The translations under genes and the position numbers were made by a program. This document shows positions 28,173 to 36,666 of a stretch of 64,000 nt of DNA, in pieces. The DNA is from Comamonas sp. GTDB taxonomy: Bacteria > Pseudomonadota > Gammaproteobacteria > Burkholderiales > Burkholderiaceae_C. Where the stretch lies: contig JAQVCA010000004.1 in NCBI GenBank assembly GCA_028690035.1, forward strand, positions 62,001 to 126,000. The letters are read 5' to 3'. The notes under the pieces were generated by a model. The model saw only the letters and a list, made by a program, of their open reading frames with translations, made no database searches and was not told the DNA's origin. Every line of letters begins with the position of its first letter. Position 1 is the stretch's first letter.

Positions 28173-30383
28173 GTGGCCATCGACATCCAGAAATTCATTG
28201 GCCGCTTCATCGAAGAAGCGCGCGACCACCTCAGCCGCCTGGGCGATGGGCTGGCGCAGCTGCAAGCGCGCCCCGAGGCCGCGCACGAAGGCGACACCAT
28301 CCACGCGCTGTTTCGCTCGGCGCACACCATCAAGGGCTCCTCGCGCATGCTGCGCCTGGCGCCCATCACCGCGCTGGCACACGCCATGGAAGACGTGCTC
28401 GGGGCGCTGCGCGAAGGCAGCCTGGCCTTCAGCGCGCCGCTGGGGGCACTGCTGTACCAAGGGGTGGACCACCTGGCCAGCCAGGTCGATGCCCTGGCCG
28501 AGGGCACAGCGGGCGCTGACCTACCCGCCGTCCCCGCTGCCTTGCATGCCGCCCTGCAAGCGGCGGTGCAGACAGAAAAAACCATAGCTACTAGCGCTGA
28601 ACCAGCAAATATTTCAGAACAAAAACCCTCTGAAAACCTTACTGAATCAGCGCCACCAGCTCCTGATTTAAAAGCATCGACCAGCGAGGAATCGGCCGCC
28701 CCGCGCCTGAAAACGCTGGAGACGGTGCGCGTGCGCCTGGACAAACTGGACGCGCTCATCAAACTGATGGGCGAAGTCGTGGCCAGCCACGCACGCATGC
28801 GCCAGCGCGTGCAGGACGTGCAGCAGCTGCAGCGCGATCTGGCGGGGCAACTGGACGAGGCCGGGCAGCAGCGCCTGCAGCAATTTGCCCGCGCCTTGAA
28901 AGACGACGCCCAGGCGCAAGAAGCGCAAATGGGCGCGCTGCACGACCGCGCGCTCATCATGCGCATGCTGCCGCTGGCCATGGTGCTGGAGCCCGCAGCG
29001 CGCCTGGTGCGCGAGCTGGGCCACAGTGTGGGCAAACAGGTGCAATGCCAGGTCAGCGGCACCGAGATTGAGCTGGACCGCCAGCTCATCGACCAGCTGG
29101 CCGACCCGATCATCCACCTCATCCGCAACGCGGTGGACCACGGCATTGAAAGCACCGAGCAGCGTCTGGCCGCAGGCAAACCGGCGCTGGGCCAGATCAC
29201 CATCCGCGCACGCCAGGATGGCGGCTGGGTGGCCATCGACATTCAGGACGATGGCGCCGGCATCCCCCTGCAGGCCGTGCGCGACAAGGCGGTGAAAAAA
29301 GGCCTGCTCAGCGCCGAAAAAGCCGCGGCACTGAGCGACCAGGAGGTCATCGACCTGATTTTTGTGCCCGGCTTTTCCACCAGCACCATCATCACCGACC
29401 TGTCCGGGCGCGGCGTGGGCATGGACGTGGTCAAGCAAACCGTGCTCGATGCGCTGCAGGGCTCGATCAGCGTCAGCACCCAGCCGGGGCAGGGCACCCT
29501 GTTTGGCCTGCGCCTGCCGGTGTCGCTGGCCATGCTGCGCGTGCTGCTGGTGCAGGCCCAGGGGTTGCCCTTTGGCTTTACGGCGCAGTATGTGGCCGAG
29601 CTGCTGCGCCTGCCCACCAGTGCCTTGCTGCAGGTGGCCCAGCGCCAGGCGGTGATCGTGCGCAACGAGTTTGTGCCCGTGGTGGCGCTGGCCGAGCTGC
29701 TGCAACTGCCTGCACCACCGCGCCCCAGCGCGCGCGGCGGCGCGCCCAATATGCTGCTGCTGGTGCTGCAGGTGCGCCACGAAAAAATCGCCCTGCGCAT
29801 CGACCACCTGCTCGACGAGCGCGACATGGTCATCCAGCCCCTGCCCACGCACCTGCGCCACCTGCCTTGGGTGGCGGGCATGGTCAGCACCGGCACCAAC
29901 GATCTGGTCAGCGTGCTGCACGCCCCGGCCCTGCTGGAGCAAGCGCGCCGCCTGCGCCAAGGGCCGGTGGGCGGGGGCACCGAAGCCAGTGCTGCGGGGG
30001 TGGCCACGACGCCACTGCGCCAACGGGTGCTGGTGGTGGACGATTCGCTGAACACGCGCGAAATCGAAAAGGACGTGCTGCAGGCCTACGGCTACGAAGT
30101 GACCTTGGCCGAAGACGGTGTCGATGGCCTGCGCAAGGCGCTGCACACCCAGTTCGATGCCATCCTGACCGATGTGGAAATGCCGCATATGGATGGTTTT
30201 ACCCTGACGGCCCAGCTGCGCGAGCACGAGCAGTACCGCCAGACGCCGATTGTCATCATCACCTCGCGCGAGAAAGAGGAAGACAAACGCCGTGGCATGC
30301 AGGTGGGGGCCGATGCCTATATCGTCAAAGGCGACTTTGACCAAAGCAATCTGGTCGATACCCTGCGCGCCCTGTTGGGGTGA
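28173..30383 (+). CDS. Hybrid CheA histidine kinase with C-terminal receiver (WspE-like)
   Basis: The core kinase of the operon, 736 residues: P1/HPt with RSAHTIKGSSRML (phospho-His about 51), a linker, the dimerisation helices (about 180-265), the HATPase domain with LIRNAVDHGIES, DDGAGI and GRGVGMDVVK, the CheW-like P5 domain (about 455-590), and a receiver with VEMPHMDG (phospho-Asp about 667). No CheY/CheB-binding P2 domain is seen; the P1-P3 linker (residues about 136-167) is instead encoded by an in-frame copy of the dispersed hairpin repeat. The start is a GTG with GGGAAG upstream, three bases after the cheR stop. The P1...REC layout is that of WspE and FrzE. Confidence 0.92.
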   Translation: MAIDIQKFIGRFIEEARDHLSRLGDGLAQLQARPEAAHEGDTIHALFRSAHTIKGSSRMLRLAPITALAHAMEDVLGALREGSLAFSAPLGALLYQGVDHLASQVDALAEGTAGADLPAVPAALHAALQAAVQTEKTIATSAEPANISEQKPSENLTESAPPAPDLKASTSEESAAPRLKTLETVRVRLDKLDALIKLMGEVVASHARMRQRVQDVQQLQRDLAGQLDEAGQQRLQQFARALKDDAQAQEAQMGALHDRALIMRMLPLAMVLEPAARLVRELGHSVGKQVQCQVSGTEIELDRQLIDQLADPIIHLIRNAVDHGIESTEQRLAAGKPALGQITIRARQDGGWVAIDIQDDGAGIPLQAVRDKAVKKGLLSAEKAAALSDQEVIDLIFVPGFSTSTIITDLSGRGVGMDVVKQTVLDALQGSISVSTQPGQGTLFGLRLPVSLAMLRVLLVQAQGLPFGFTAQYVAELLRLPTSALLQVAQRQAVIVRNEFVPVVALAELLQLPAPPRPSARGGAPNMLLLVLQVRHEKIALRIDHLLDERDMVIQPLPTHLRHLPWVAGMVSTGTNDLVSVLHAPALLEQARRLRQGPVGGGTEASAAGVATTPLRQRVLVVDDSLNTREIEKDVLQAYGYEVTLAEDGVDGLRKALHTQFDAILTDVEMPHMDGFTLTAQLREHEQYRQTPIVIITSREKEEDKRRGMQVGADAYIVKGDFDQSNLVDTLRALLG
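28580..28672. repeat. Dispersed hairpin repeat copy inside cheA coding sequence
   Basis: Outer arms CCATAGCTACTAGCGCTGAA and TCAGCGCCACCAGCTCCTGA and inner arms ATTTCAGA and TCTGAAAAC follow the layout of the intergenic copies, in a region that is translated without a stop. It encodes TIATSAEPANIS then EQKPSENLTESAPPAPDLK, a low-complexity hydrophilic linker between P1 and P3 of CheA. Confidence 0.85.
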
Positions 30384-30410
30384 GTGCAGCTGGCCAGCAA
30401 AGGAAGCAAC

Positions 30411-30785
30411 ATGAACATCTTGGTAGTAGATGACGATCCCCTGGCCGCCGCGATGGTGGCGATGGTGCTCGAAGGGCTGGGCCATAGCGTGCTGCAGGCC
30501 GAAAACGCCATCGACGCGGCCGAGCAACTCAACGCGCACAGCGACATCGCCCTGGTGGTGAGCGACATGAACATGCCCATGGTCAGCGGCATCGATTTGT
30601 TTCGCGAGCTGCGCGCCCAGGGCAACCTGATGCCCTTCATCCTGCTGACCGGCGATGCCCCTGAGGGCCTGCTGGCCCAGGAGCCGCGCCTGGACGCCTG
30701 CCTGACCAAAGATTTTTCCCTGGACGAGGCCCTGCCTCAGGTCATTGCCCAGGTGCTGGCCCAGCAGCGCCACACGGCCCGTTAA
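30411..30785 (+). CDS. Single-domain response regulator (CheY-like)
   Basis: A 124-residue stand-alone receiver: acidic pocket VVDDDP (about residues 5-10), phospho-Asp in VVSDMNMP (about 52), Thr in LLTGDAP, and the conserved lysine in CLTKDFS. It has no output domain, so it may act as a phosphate sink or adaptor for the hybrid CheA, or compete with the cyclase for phosphoryl groups. AAAGGAAG sits five bases before the ATG at 30411; an upstream in-frame ATG at 30384 directly after the cheA stop is less likely. It is 27 bp downstream of cheA and 11 bp upstream of the cyclase gene. Confidence 0.9.
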   Translation: MNILVVDDDPLAAAMVAMVLEGLGHSVLQAENAIDAAEQLNAHSDIALVVSDMNMPMVSGIDLFRELRAQGNLMPFILLTGDAPEGLLAQEPRLDACLTKDFSLDEALPQVIAQVLAQQRHTAR

Positions 30786-30796
30786 GCTTGCCCGCC

Positions 30797-32497
30797 ATGA
30801 CACTCCCCCCGTCCCCGCTCAACCCCGCAGCCCAGGCCAGCGAGAAAATGGCCCGCTTGCGCCAGACGTACATCGTGCAGCTGCCCAAGCAACTGGCGCA
30901 CATGCACAGTCTGCTGGACAAGGTGATGCATGCCAGCGCCGAGATGGACACCGACCCCCAGGTACACGCCAGCGTGGCCGAGCTGCACCGCCTGCTGCAC
31001 AACCTCAAGGGCACAGGGCGCTCGCTGGGCTTTGCCCAATTGGGCAGCCATGCCGAACAGGGCGAAACCTTGTTGCAAGAGCGCGCCCCGCAGTGGCCCC
31101 TCCAGCTGAAAAAATGTTTGCAGCAGCTGCAAACGACCACGCAGGAGCAAGCACAGTTGCTGGCCTCGTCCCTGGCCATGAGCGGCCCGGGCTTTGCCGT
31201 CATGGACCCCTTGGCCCAGACCCCGGCGCATGGCCGTCTGGTGTATGTCTGCGACGACGACCCCATCATGCTGGAGCAGCTGGCCGCACAGCTGGCCTGT
31301 TTTGGCTACGAGGCCCGTGGCTTTACCGAGCCGCAGGCCCTGCGCATGGCATTTTTGCAGCGCCGTCCCGATGCCGTCATCATGGACATCCACTTCCCCC
31401 AGGGCGCGCGCGCCGGCATCGATGTGCTGCTGGGCCTGCGCCAAGAAACCGGTGCGCCCGTGCCCGCCGTGTTTTTGTCCTCACGCAGCGATTTCGATGC
31501 CCGGCTGGGCGCCGTGCGCGCCGGGGGGCAGGCGTACTTCGTCAAGCCGGTGCGTGCCAATGCGCTGGTCGAAGCGCTGGATACCCTGACCCACCACGAC
31601 CAGCCCGAGCCGTACCGCGTCCTCATCGTCGATGACGAACCCACTGTGGCCGATTACCACGCCCTGATCCTGCAGCAGGCCGGGATGTTGACGCACACCC
31701 TGCACGACCCGCGCCAAGTGCTGCACACCTTGAGCACCTTCCGCCCCGATCTGGTGTTGATGGATATGTACATGCCCCACTGCAGCGGCCAGGAAGTGGC
31801 CGCCGTCATCCGCCAGGACGTGCAGTACGTGGGGCTGCCCATGGTCTATCTGACCGCCGAAACCGACCGCCATAAGCTACTGGGCGCCATGAAAATCGGC
31901 GTTGAAGGGGCGCTGAGCAAGCCCGTTGACCCACAAGAGCTGATCGGCGCCGTGGCCGTGCGCGCCGAGCGCATGCGCACGCTGCGTGGCCTGATGGCGC
32001 GCGACAGCCTGACCGGCCTGTTCAACCACACCGTCACCACCCAGCTGCTGGAGCGCGCGCTGGCCCAGGCCCAGCGCACTGGCGCACAGCTGAGCTTTGT
32101 CATGCTGGACATCGACAACTTCAAGGCCGTCAACGACACCTACGGCCACCCGGTAGGCGATCAGGTGCTCATTGCCCTGGCGCGCGTGCTGCAGCAGCGT
32201 CTGCGCAACTCCGACATCGTGGGGCGCTACGGCGGGGAAGAGTTTGCCGTCATCCTGCACAACGAAAGCGCGCACAGCGCAACGCGCCTGATCGATGCGC
32301 TGCGCCAAGATTTCGCGCGCGTGAATTTCTACAGCGGCGAGCAAGAATTTCACTGCACCTTCAGCGCAGGCGTGGCCTCCTTCCCCGAGTTTGCGCACTT
32401 TGAAGTGCTGCGCGAAGCCGCCGACCAAGCGCTGTACCAGGCCAAGCGCGCCGGGCGCAATTGCGTCGTGCAGCATGGCACTGCGGGGCCGCTATGA
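30797..32497 (+). CDS. Diguanylate cyclase with HPt-REC-REC-GGDEF architecture
   Basis: The 566-residue protein is the presumed output of the operon, making cyclic di-GMP. Domain order: HPt (about 15-125; LHNLKGTGRSLGF, His about 68), receiver 1 (about 147-265; phospho-Asp about 197 in MDIHFP), receiver 2 (about 273-390; phospho-Asp about 323 in MDMYMP), and GGDEF (about 400-560). The active site is GGEEF (479-483) and an inhibitory RxxD (R470-D473) lies five residues before it, so activity and product inhibition are both predicted. WspR has one receiver and no HPt; here phosphate could be relayed within the protein. The ATG at 30797 lacks an obvious Shine-Dalgarno. The stop overlaps cheW as ATGA. 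Confidence 0.93.
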   Translation: MTLPPSPLNPAAQASEKMARLRQTYIVQLPKQLAHMHSLLDKVMHASAEMDTDPQVHASVAELHRLLHNLKGTGRSLGFAQLGSHAEQGETLLQERAPQWPLQLKKCLQQLQTTTQEQAQLLASSLAMSGPGFAVMDPLAQTPAHGRLVYVCDDDPIMLEQLAAQLACFGYEARGFTEPQALRMAFLQRRPDAVIMDIHFPQGARAGIDVLLGLRQETGAPVPAVFLSSRSDFDARLGAVRAGGQAYFVKPVRANALVEALDTLTHHDQPEPYRVLIVDDEPTVADYHALILQQAGMLTHTLHDPRQVLHTLSTFRPDLVLMDMYMPHCSGQEVAAVIRQDVQYVGLPMVYLTAETDRHKLLGAMKIGVEGALSKPVDPQELIGAVAVRAERMRTLRGLMARDSLTGLFNHTVTTQLLERALAQAQRTGAQLSFVMLDIDNFKAVNDTYGHPVGDQVLIALARVLQQRLRNSDIVGRYGGEEFAVILHNESAHSATRLIDALRQDFARVNFYSGEQEFHCTFSAGVASFPEFAHFEVLREAADQALYQAKRAGRNCVVQHGTAGPL

Positions 32498-33045
32498 GTG
32501 AACCGATCCACGGCTGCGCTTCCAGCACCCTCACGCTGGACGATGTGCTGCACCAGCAACACAGCGCACACCAAGAGGTGGTGAACGTCGATGAACCCCA
32601 CACGCAGCTGGTCTTTTTTGCCCTGGGCGACGTGCATTTCGCCTTTCCGGGCCGCCATGTGCAGGAAATCCTGGCCGGCACCGACACGCCGGTGCATTTC
32701 ATCCCGGGCTGCCCGCCCTCGCTGGAGGGGGTGATCAACGTGCGCGGCGATATCGAATCGGTCATCGGCCTGCAGCAACTGCTGCAACTGCCCGCCAACC
32801 CCACCCCCATTGCCAGCAGCAGCGCCATCGTGCTGGCCCGTAGCGCAGGGCTGCGCAGCGGGCTGCGCGTCGATCGCATCGTCGATGTGGTGGACGTGCC
32901 CCAGAGCCACCTGCAACCGCCCCCCGCCAACGTGGCCGAGCACCTGCGCCCGCTGGTGCTGGGGGTGCTGCAATGGCAAGGCCAACCCGTCACGCTGCTG
33001 GATGTGGAACGCCTGCTGGGCGACTACGCCCAGACCTTGGCTTGA
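32494..33045 (+). CDS. CheW-type coupling protein
   Basis: Bridges receptors and the CheA kinase. The 183-residue protein has an N-terminal extension of about 35 residues, then the CheW double beta-barrel from LVFFALGDVHFAFPGRHVQE, with the conserved PP.LEGVINVRGDIESVI (about residues 74-90) and the C-terminal LVLGVLQWQGQPVTLLDVERLL. The start overlaps the cyclase stop by four bases, so it is translationally coupled. It would correspond to WspB or WspD. Confidence 0.9.
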   Translation: MSEPIHGCASSTLTLDDVLHQQHSAHQEVVNVDEPHTQLVFFALGDVHFAFPGRHVQEILAGTDTPVHFIPGCPPSLEGVINVRGDIESVIGLQQLLQLPANPTPIASSSAIVLARSAGLRSGLRVDRIVDVVDVPQSHLQPPPANVAEHLRPLVLGVLQWQGQPVTLLDVERLLGDYAQTLA

Positions 33046-33079
33046 GCCTCTGGCCCGCCACCCCGCCCCCGCATTTGCC

Positions 33080-33520
33080 ATGCACGCAGCCCGCGCAACG
33101 CACTCCCCACCCGTCGGCGCCGACGGTCATGCGCCGCTGTCGCACGCCAGCCTTGCTGTGGTGCAACTGCAGCTGGGCGCAGTGCGCATCGCCGTGGAAG
33201 CGGCCTGCGTGCAATCGCTCGCGCCCTGCGCCGACGACGCCCCCTGGCCCACGCTGGAGGCCGTACTCGGCCTACCTACGCCCGTGCCGCTGGGCCCGCG
33301 CCGCTGTCTAAGCCTGCGCCTGCTCCCCGGCAGCACGCCCCCCCTGCACTGGAGCGTGCCCGCAACCCTGTCCCTACAGCACCTGCCCGCCCCCACCATC
33401 TACCCCCTGCCGCCTCTGCTGGCCACCTGCTGCCACCTGCCCGGCCTGCGCGCCCTCAGCTGGCAACCCGAGGGGGTCGTGTTGCTGGTGGATGTGCGGC
33501 GCTTGGGCGGGTCGGGGTAG
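33080..33520 (+). CDS. Degenerate CheW-like protein, last gene of the chemosensory operon
   Basis: A 146-residue protein with the outline of a CheW domain: a first strand VVQLQLGAVRIAVEAACVQSL and a final strand LRALSWQPEGVVLLVDVRRL that match the ends of CheW domains. The central GVINVRG-type receptor/kinase contact is missing and the middle is rich in proline and leucine. It lies 34 bp after cheW on the same strand and may be the second coupling protein (WspD position), diverged or shortened. Family assignment is inferred from ends and context. No clear Shine-Dalgarno precedes the ATG. Confidence 0.6.
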   Translation: MHAARATHSPPVGADGHAPLSHASLAVVQLQLGAVRIAVEAACVQSLAPCADDAPWPTLEAVLGLPTPVPLGPRRCLSLRLLPGSTPPLHWSVPATLSLQHLPAPTIYPLPPLLATCCHLPGLRALSWQPEGVVLLVDVRRLGGSG

Positions 33521-33552
33521 GCTACGACGCCACGAGACCAACCGCCAAATGG

Positions 33553-33600
33553 GCCTCTAGCCCTTGCCTAGAAAGCGCAAACAGCTATCTTTTTAGAAGC
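33553..33600. repeat. Half-type copy of the dispersed repeat
   Basis: GCCTCTAGCCCTTGCC then TAGAAAGCGCAAACAGCTATC; only the right half of the palindrome is recognisable. It lies 30 bp after the chemosensory operon and before the insertion element. Confidence 0.6.
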
Positions 33601-33710
33601 AAATCAAGTCTGGATTTGTATGGATTCAGCCCGATAAAAAACCACCCAATCCCCAAAGGGATAAGGCGGCTGGGCGTGGCCGGGATGCTGACACAGGGGC
33701 TACGAGGCTA

Positions 33711-34757
33711 AGGAAATCCTGCAAAACCCTCCGCAATGTTTGGTACATGTCAGCATGCAATGGCATCCTCACAGGCCATGAAGCAAAGCAGCCTTGACCT
33801 GAATCTGAGTACCAAGAAGACCCGCAAACAGGAACTTCTGGCCCAGATGGATCGGGTGGTTCCCTGGGCTGCGTTGGTCGAACTCAGAGAGTTTGCCGGG
33901 CTTGATGCACATGGCCGAATGCCCGATGAGAGCACCATCTTGCGCTTTCGCCACCGGCTGGAGAAACACAGGCTGGCCGAGCAGATTCTGGCCACGGTCA
34001 ACGACCTGTTGGCAGCGCAGGGCTTGCTGCTCAAGGCAGGCACTGCGGTGGATGCCACCTTGATTGCAGCGCCCAGTTCCACCAAGAACAAGAACAGAAA
34101 GCGCGATCCAGAGATGCATTCGAGCCAAAAGGGCAACGAGTGGCACTTTGGCATGAAGGCCCACATTGGCGTGGACGCGGACTCAGGCCTGGTGCACACC
34201 GTCATTGGCACCTGGGGCAACGTGGCCGACGTCACTGAAGGCAACAGCTTGCTCCATGGTGAGGAAGCGGATGCCTTTGGGGATGCTGGCTACCAAGGCG
34301 CACACAAGCGCCCGGATGCCAAGAAGGATGTCACCTGGCATGTGGCGATGCGCCCGGGCAAACGCAAAGAGCTGGACAAGGAAAACAACCCCATAGACGC
34401 ACTCATAGACCAGGTGGAGAAGATCAAGGCCAGCATCCGGGCCAAGGTGGAGCATCCCTTTCGGGTGATCAAGCGGCAGTTTGGATACACGAAGGTGCGC
34501 TACCGAGGTTTGAAGAAGAACACGCTGCAGCTCAAGACGCTGTTTGCGCTGTCCAATCTGTGGATGGTGCGCCACCAATTGCTGGGGGTGCAGGGATGAG
34601 TGCGCCCGCAAACAGCCGTGCAGCCGCAGCGGCTGCGCAAGTGGCCCCCACAAGGGGCACCAAACAAGGCGGAACCGCTGGAAAAACGGCCTCCATTGCG
34701 CCAGATGAAAAACTCAGTCTCGTAGCACGCGCGAAACCGAGTTGTTCAGGACATTCT
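33711..34757 (+). mobile_element. IS5-family insertion sequence, internally deleted copy
   Basis: 1047 bp with imperfect terminal inverted repeats (left AGGAAATCCTGCAAAAC; right, read inward, AGAATGTCCTGAACAAC) and flanking TA. It is nearly identical to the 1188-bp copy at 37113-38300 except for a clean 141-bp deletion. YTAR flanks (CTAA and TTAG) agree with the target preference of the IS5/IS427 group. Confidence 0.9.
33736..34599 (+). pseudogene. IS5-family transposase with 47-residue in-frame deletion
   Basis: The 287-residue product equals the 334-residue transposase of the second copy minus 47 residues (51-97 of the intact protein), with the junction at 33885/33886. The lost part starts IAPYYPEGKNGRPPF and covers most of the N-terminal DUF772 DNA-binding-type region. 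The DDE residues remain (D in VDATLI, D in FGDAGYQG, E in KVEHPFRVIKRQFGY). The frame is intact, so a protein may be made, but DNA binding is probably lost. It might inhibit the intact transposase by forming mixed complexes; this is inference. Confidence 0.85.
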
Positions 34758-34788
34758 TAGAGAGGTTTTCTTGCAAGCCCCAAAAGCC

Positions 34789-36270
34789 TCAATGAAGCTT
34801 CACATATGTTGCGTTTGCGCTTTTTGGATAGACCGCAAATTGCTCTACCAACAAAGCACTACTAGGGTCTAGGCCAGTTACTTCTACCTTTGTACCGCCA
34901 CGACGAAGCTTAAATACAACCCGATCAAGTGCTTCTATCGAGGTCAAATCCCAGAACCTTGTCTGGCTCACATCAATGCAGATGCGCTCCACCTGTTCAA
35001 GGTAGTCAAACCTAGCAATAAAGCTTTCAGAAGAGGCAAAAAATACTTGCCCAGAAACAAAATAGGTACGTTGCTTGCCGTCTGGACTGAGGCTTGAGGT
35101 GACATCCAAAATACGTCGCACCTTGTAAGCAAAGAACACACCGGACAGCAGAACGCCAGTAAGCACTCCCTTGGCCAAGTCATGGGTTGCAACAGTCACA
35201 ACGACGGTAGCGAGCATCACAACGCTGGATGTTTTGGGGTGGGCAACCAAGTCCTTGATAGAGCGCCAGTTGAAGGTGCCAATCGACACCATGATCATCA
35301 CGGCGACCAAGGCGGCCATGGGAATCTGCTTCACCCAATCGCCAAGAAACACAACCAGTATCAGCAACACTACACCTGAGGTCAGCGTAGACAAACGCCC
35401 ACGCCCCCCAGACTTCACGTTAATGACCGACTGACCAATCATGGCGCATCCGGCCATACCACCCACAAAACCTGTAGCAACGTTGGCGATACCTTGGCCG
35501 ACGCATTCACGGTCTTTGTTGCTCGTAGTGTCTGTCATGTCATCCACGATGGTGGCAGTCATGAGCGATTCCAGCAGGCCAACGACACACAGGGTGGCGG
35601 AATACGGCAGGATGATTTGGAGCGTCTCCCAAGTGAAGGGGACATTGGGAATGAAGAAGCTCGGCAGGCTATCAGGGAGTGCGCCCATATCGCCAACCGT
35701 GCGAATGTCTAGACCGAGAACCACATAAGCGATGCTTAAAACAACGATGGCAACCAAAGGCGAAGGAACGGCTTTGGTGATGTAGGGCAAGCCATAAATG
35801 ATGGCAAGCCCTGCAGCCGTCATCGCATAGACATGCCAAGTGACATTGGTCAGCTCCGGCAGTTGAGCCATAAAAATCAATATGGCCAATGCATTCACAA
35901 AGCCCGTCACCACGGAACGAGAGACAAACTGCATGAGCTGGCCCAAGCGTAAGAAACCAGCCAGCATTTGGAGTACACCAGCAAGGATGGTGGCTGCCAG
36001 CAAATAGTCCAGTCCATGCTCTTTTACCAGCGTCACCATCACCAGCGCCATAGCACCAGTAGCGCCTGAAATCATGCCAGGCCGCCCGCCAACAAAAGCA
36101 ATCAGCGTGGCAATCGCAAAGGAGGCATACAGACCCACCTTGGGGTCAACGCCAGCAATGATGGAAAAAGCAATGGCCTCCGGAATAAGTGCCAAGGCAA
36201 CAACGACGCCCGCCAGCAAATCGCCACGGACATTAGAGAACCACACGGTTCTGATTTTTTCAATAGACAT
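34789..36270 (-). CDS. SulP-family anion transporter with STAS domain
   Basis: A 493-residue inner-membrane transporter with the SulP signature near the N-terminus ([20 protein letters not shown]), some 10-12 hydrophobic segments, and a C-terminal STAS domain (about residues 395-490, with [19 protein letters not shown]). Family members carry sulphate, bicarbonate or other anions; the substrate is not evident. No cys genes or carbonic anhydrase are adjacent. The ATG at 36270 has GAGG upstream and gives the normal start; a longer frame to 36315 exists. Base composition and codon use are much less GC-rich than in the neighbours, indicating horizontal transfer with the flanking IS copies. A structured leader precedes it. 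Confidence 0.88.
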   Translation of the reverse strand: MSIEKIRTVWFSNVRGDLLAGVVVALALIPEAIAFSIIAGVDPKVGLYASFAIATLIAFVGGRPGMISGATGAMALVMVTLVKEHGLDYLLAATILAGVLQMLAGFLRLGQLMQFVSRSVVTGFVNALAILIFMAQLPELTNVTWHVYAMTAAGLAIIYGLPYITKAVPSPLVAIVVLSIAYVVLGLDIRTVGDMGALPDSLPSFFIPNVPFTWETLQIILPYSATLCVVGLLESLMTATIVDDMTDTTSNKDRECVGQGIANVATGFVGGMAGCAMIGQSVINVKSGGRGRLSTLTSGVVLLILVVFLGDWVKQIPMAALVAVMIMVSIGTFNWRSIKDLVAHPKTSSVVMLATVVVTVATHDLAKGVLTGVLLSGVFFAYKVRRILDVTSSLSPDGKQRTYFVSGQVFFASSESFIARFDYLEQVERICIDVSQTRFWDLTSIEALDRVVFKLRRGGTKVEVTGLDPSSALLVEQFAVYPKSANATYVKLH

Positions 36271-36666
36271 AGGTATACCGCCCTCAGCAAAGAGGGGCAG
36301 AACGCACCAAAACAACCTGCATGAAGGGCAGGAGTAGGCGCAATCAAAAAGCGAGCAAGCCTATAGCTCTAGCTGCAGGCAAGTCAAGAATGGGGAGGGA
36401 TCAAGAAGAAAACGCTCTTGATGCGTGATACCCGGTTAGGGCGGTGTGACAGAGTGGAAATGTCCACGAGGCATCGCCGCTCCCCGGTAGTCAACCGGAT
36501 ATAGGGTGAAGTGCGAGAGAGTAGCCATTGCGTCAATTTTAACGAATAACAACAAGACTACGTCTCAATGAGACTGATTTGCAAAAGTACCCATTACGCT
36601 CAGTGTGAGCATCAGCCTCTGCACTTGAGCCGCCTACGTGCTCAGGCCATTTAGCTTGATGGGGAA
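36271..36666 (-). other. Leader and spacer region upstream of the SulP gene
   Basis: About 396 bp with no gene. Read on the minus strand it contains the structured element at 36428-36502 and then about 160 nt of pyrimidine-rich leader to the sulP start. I see no intrinsic terminator with a convincing T-run between the structure and the gene. Confidence 0.6.
36428..36502 (-). promoter_or_regulatory. Structured RNA element, candidate riboswitch, upstream of sulP
   Basis: On the minus strand a 10-bp outer stem (ATATCCGGTT with AACCGGGTAT, one G-U pair) encloses a second stem (CCC.GCGG-like arms GGGCGG and CCGCTCCC with a two-base bulge on the complement) and a 5-bp hairpin (GTGGA / TCCAC, loop CATT). 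The internal loop GACTACCGGGGAG is rich in unpaired purines and C, as in ligand-binding RNAs. I do not recognise it as a known class. Confidence 0.45.

Noticed and set aside
28668..30803. 711-codon open frame opposite cheA
   Set aside because: Histidine/glutamine-rich antisense shadow; the CheA frame has all expected motifs.
34596..34760. Small frame starting ATGA at the transposase stop, present in both IS copies
   Set aside because: The stop codon is formed at the insertion junction by the target TAG, and the alanine-rich product has no similarity, so it is probably not a gene.
36428..36502. Fluoride or yybP-ykoY riboswitch for the sulP leader
   Set aside because: The GGCGATG and CCGCC pieces look superficially fluoride-like, but the arrangement and loops do not match that fold, nor the manganese-sensing consensus.
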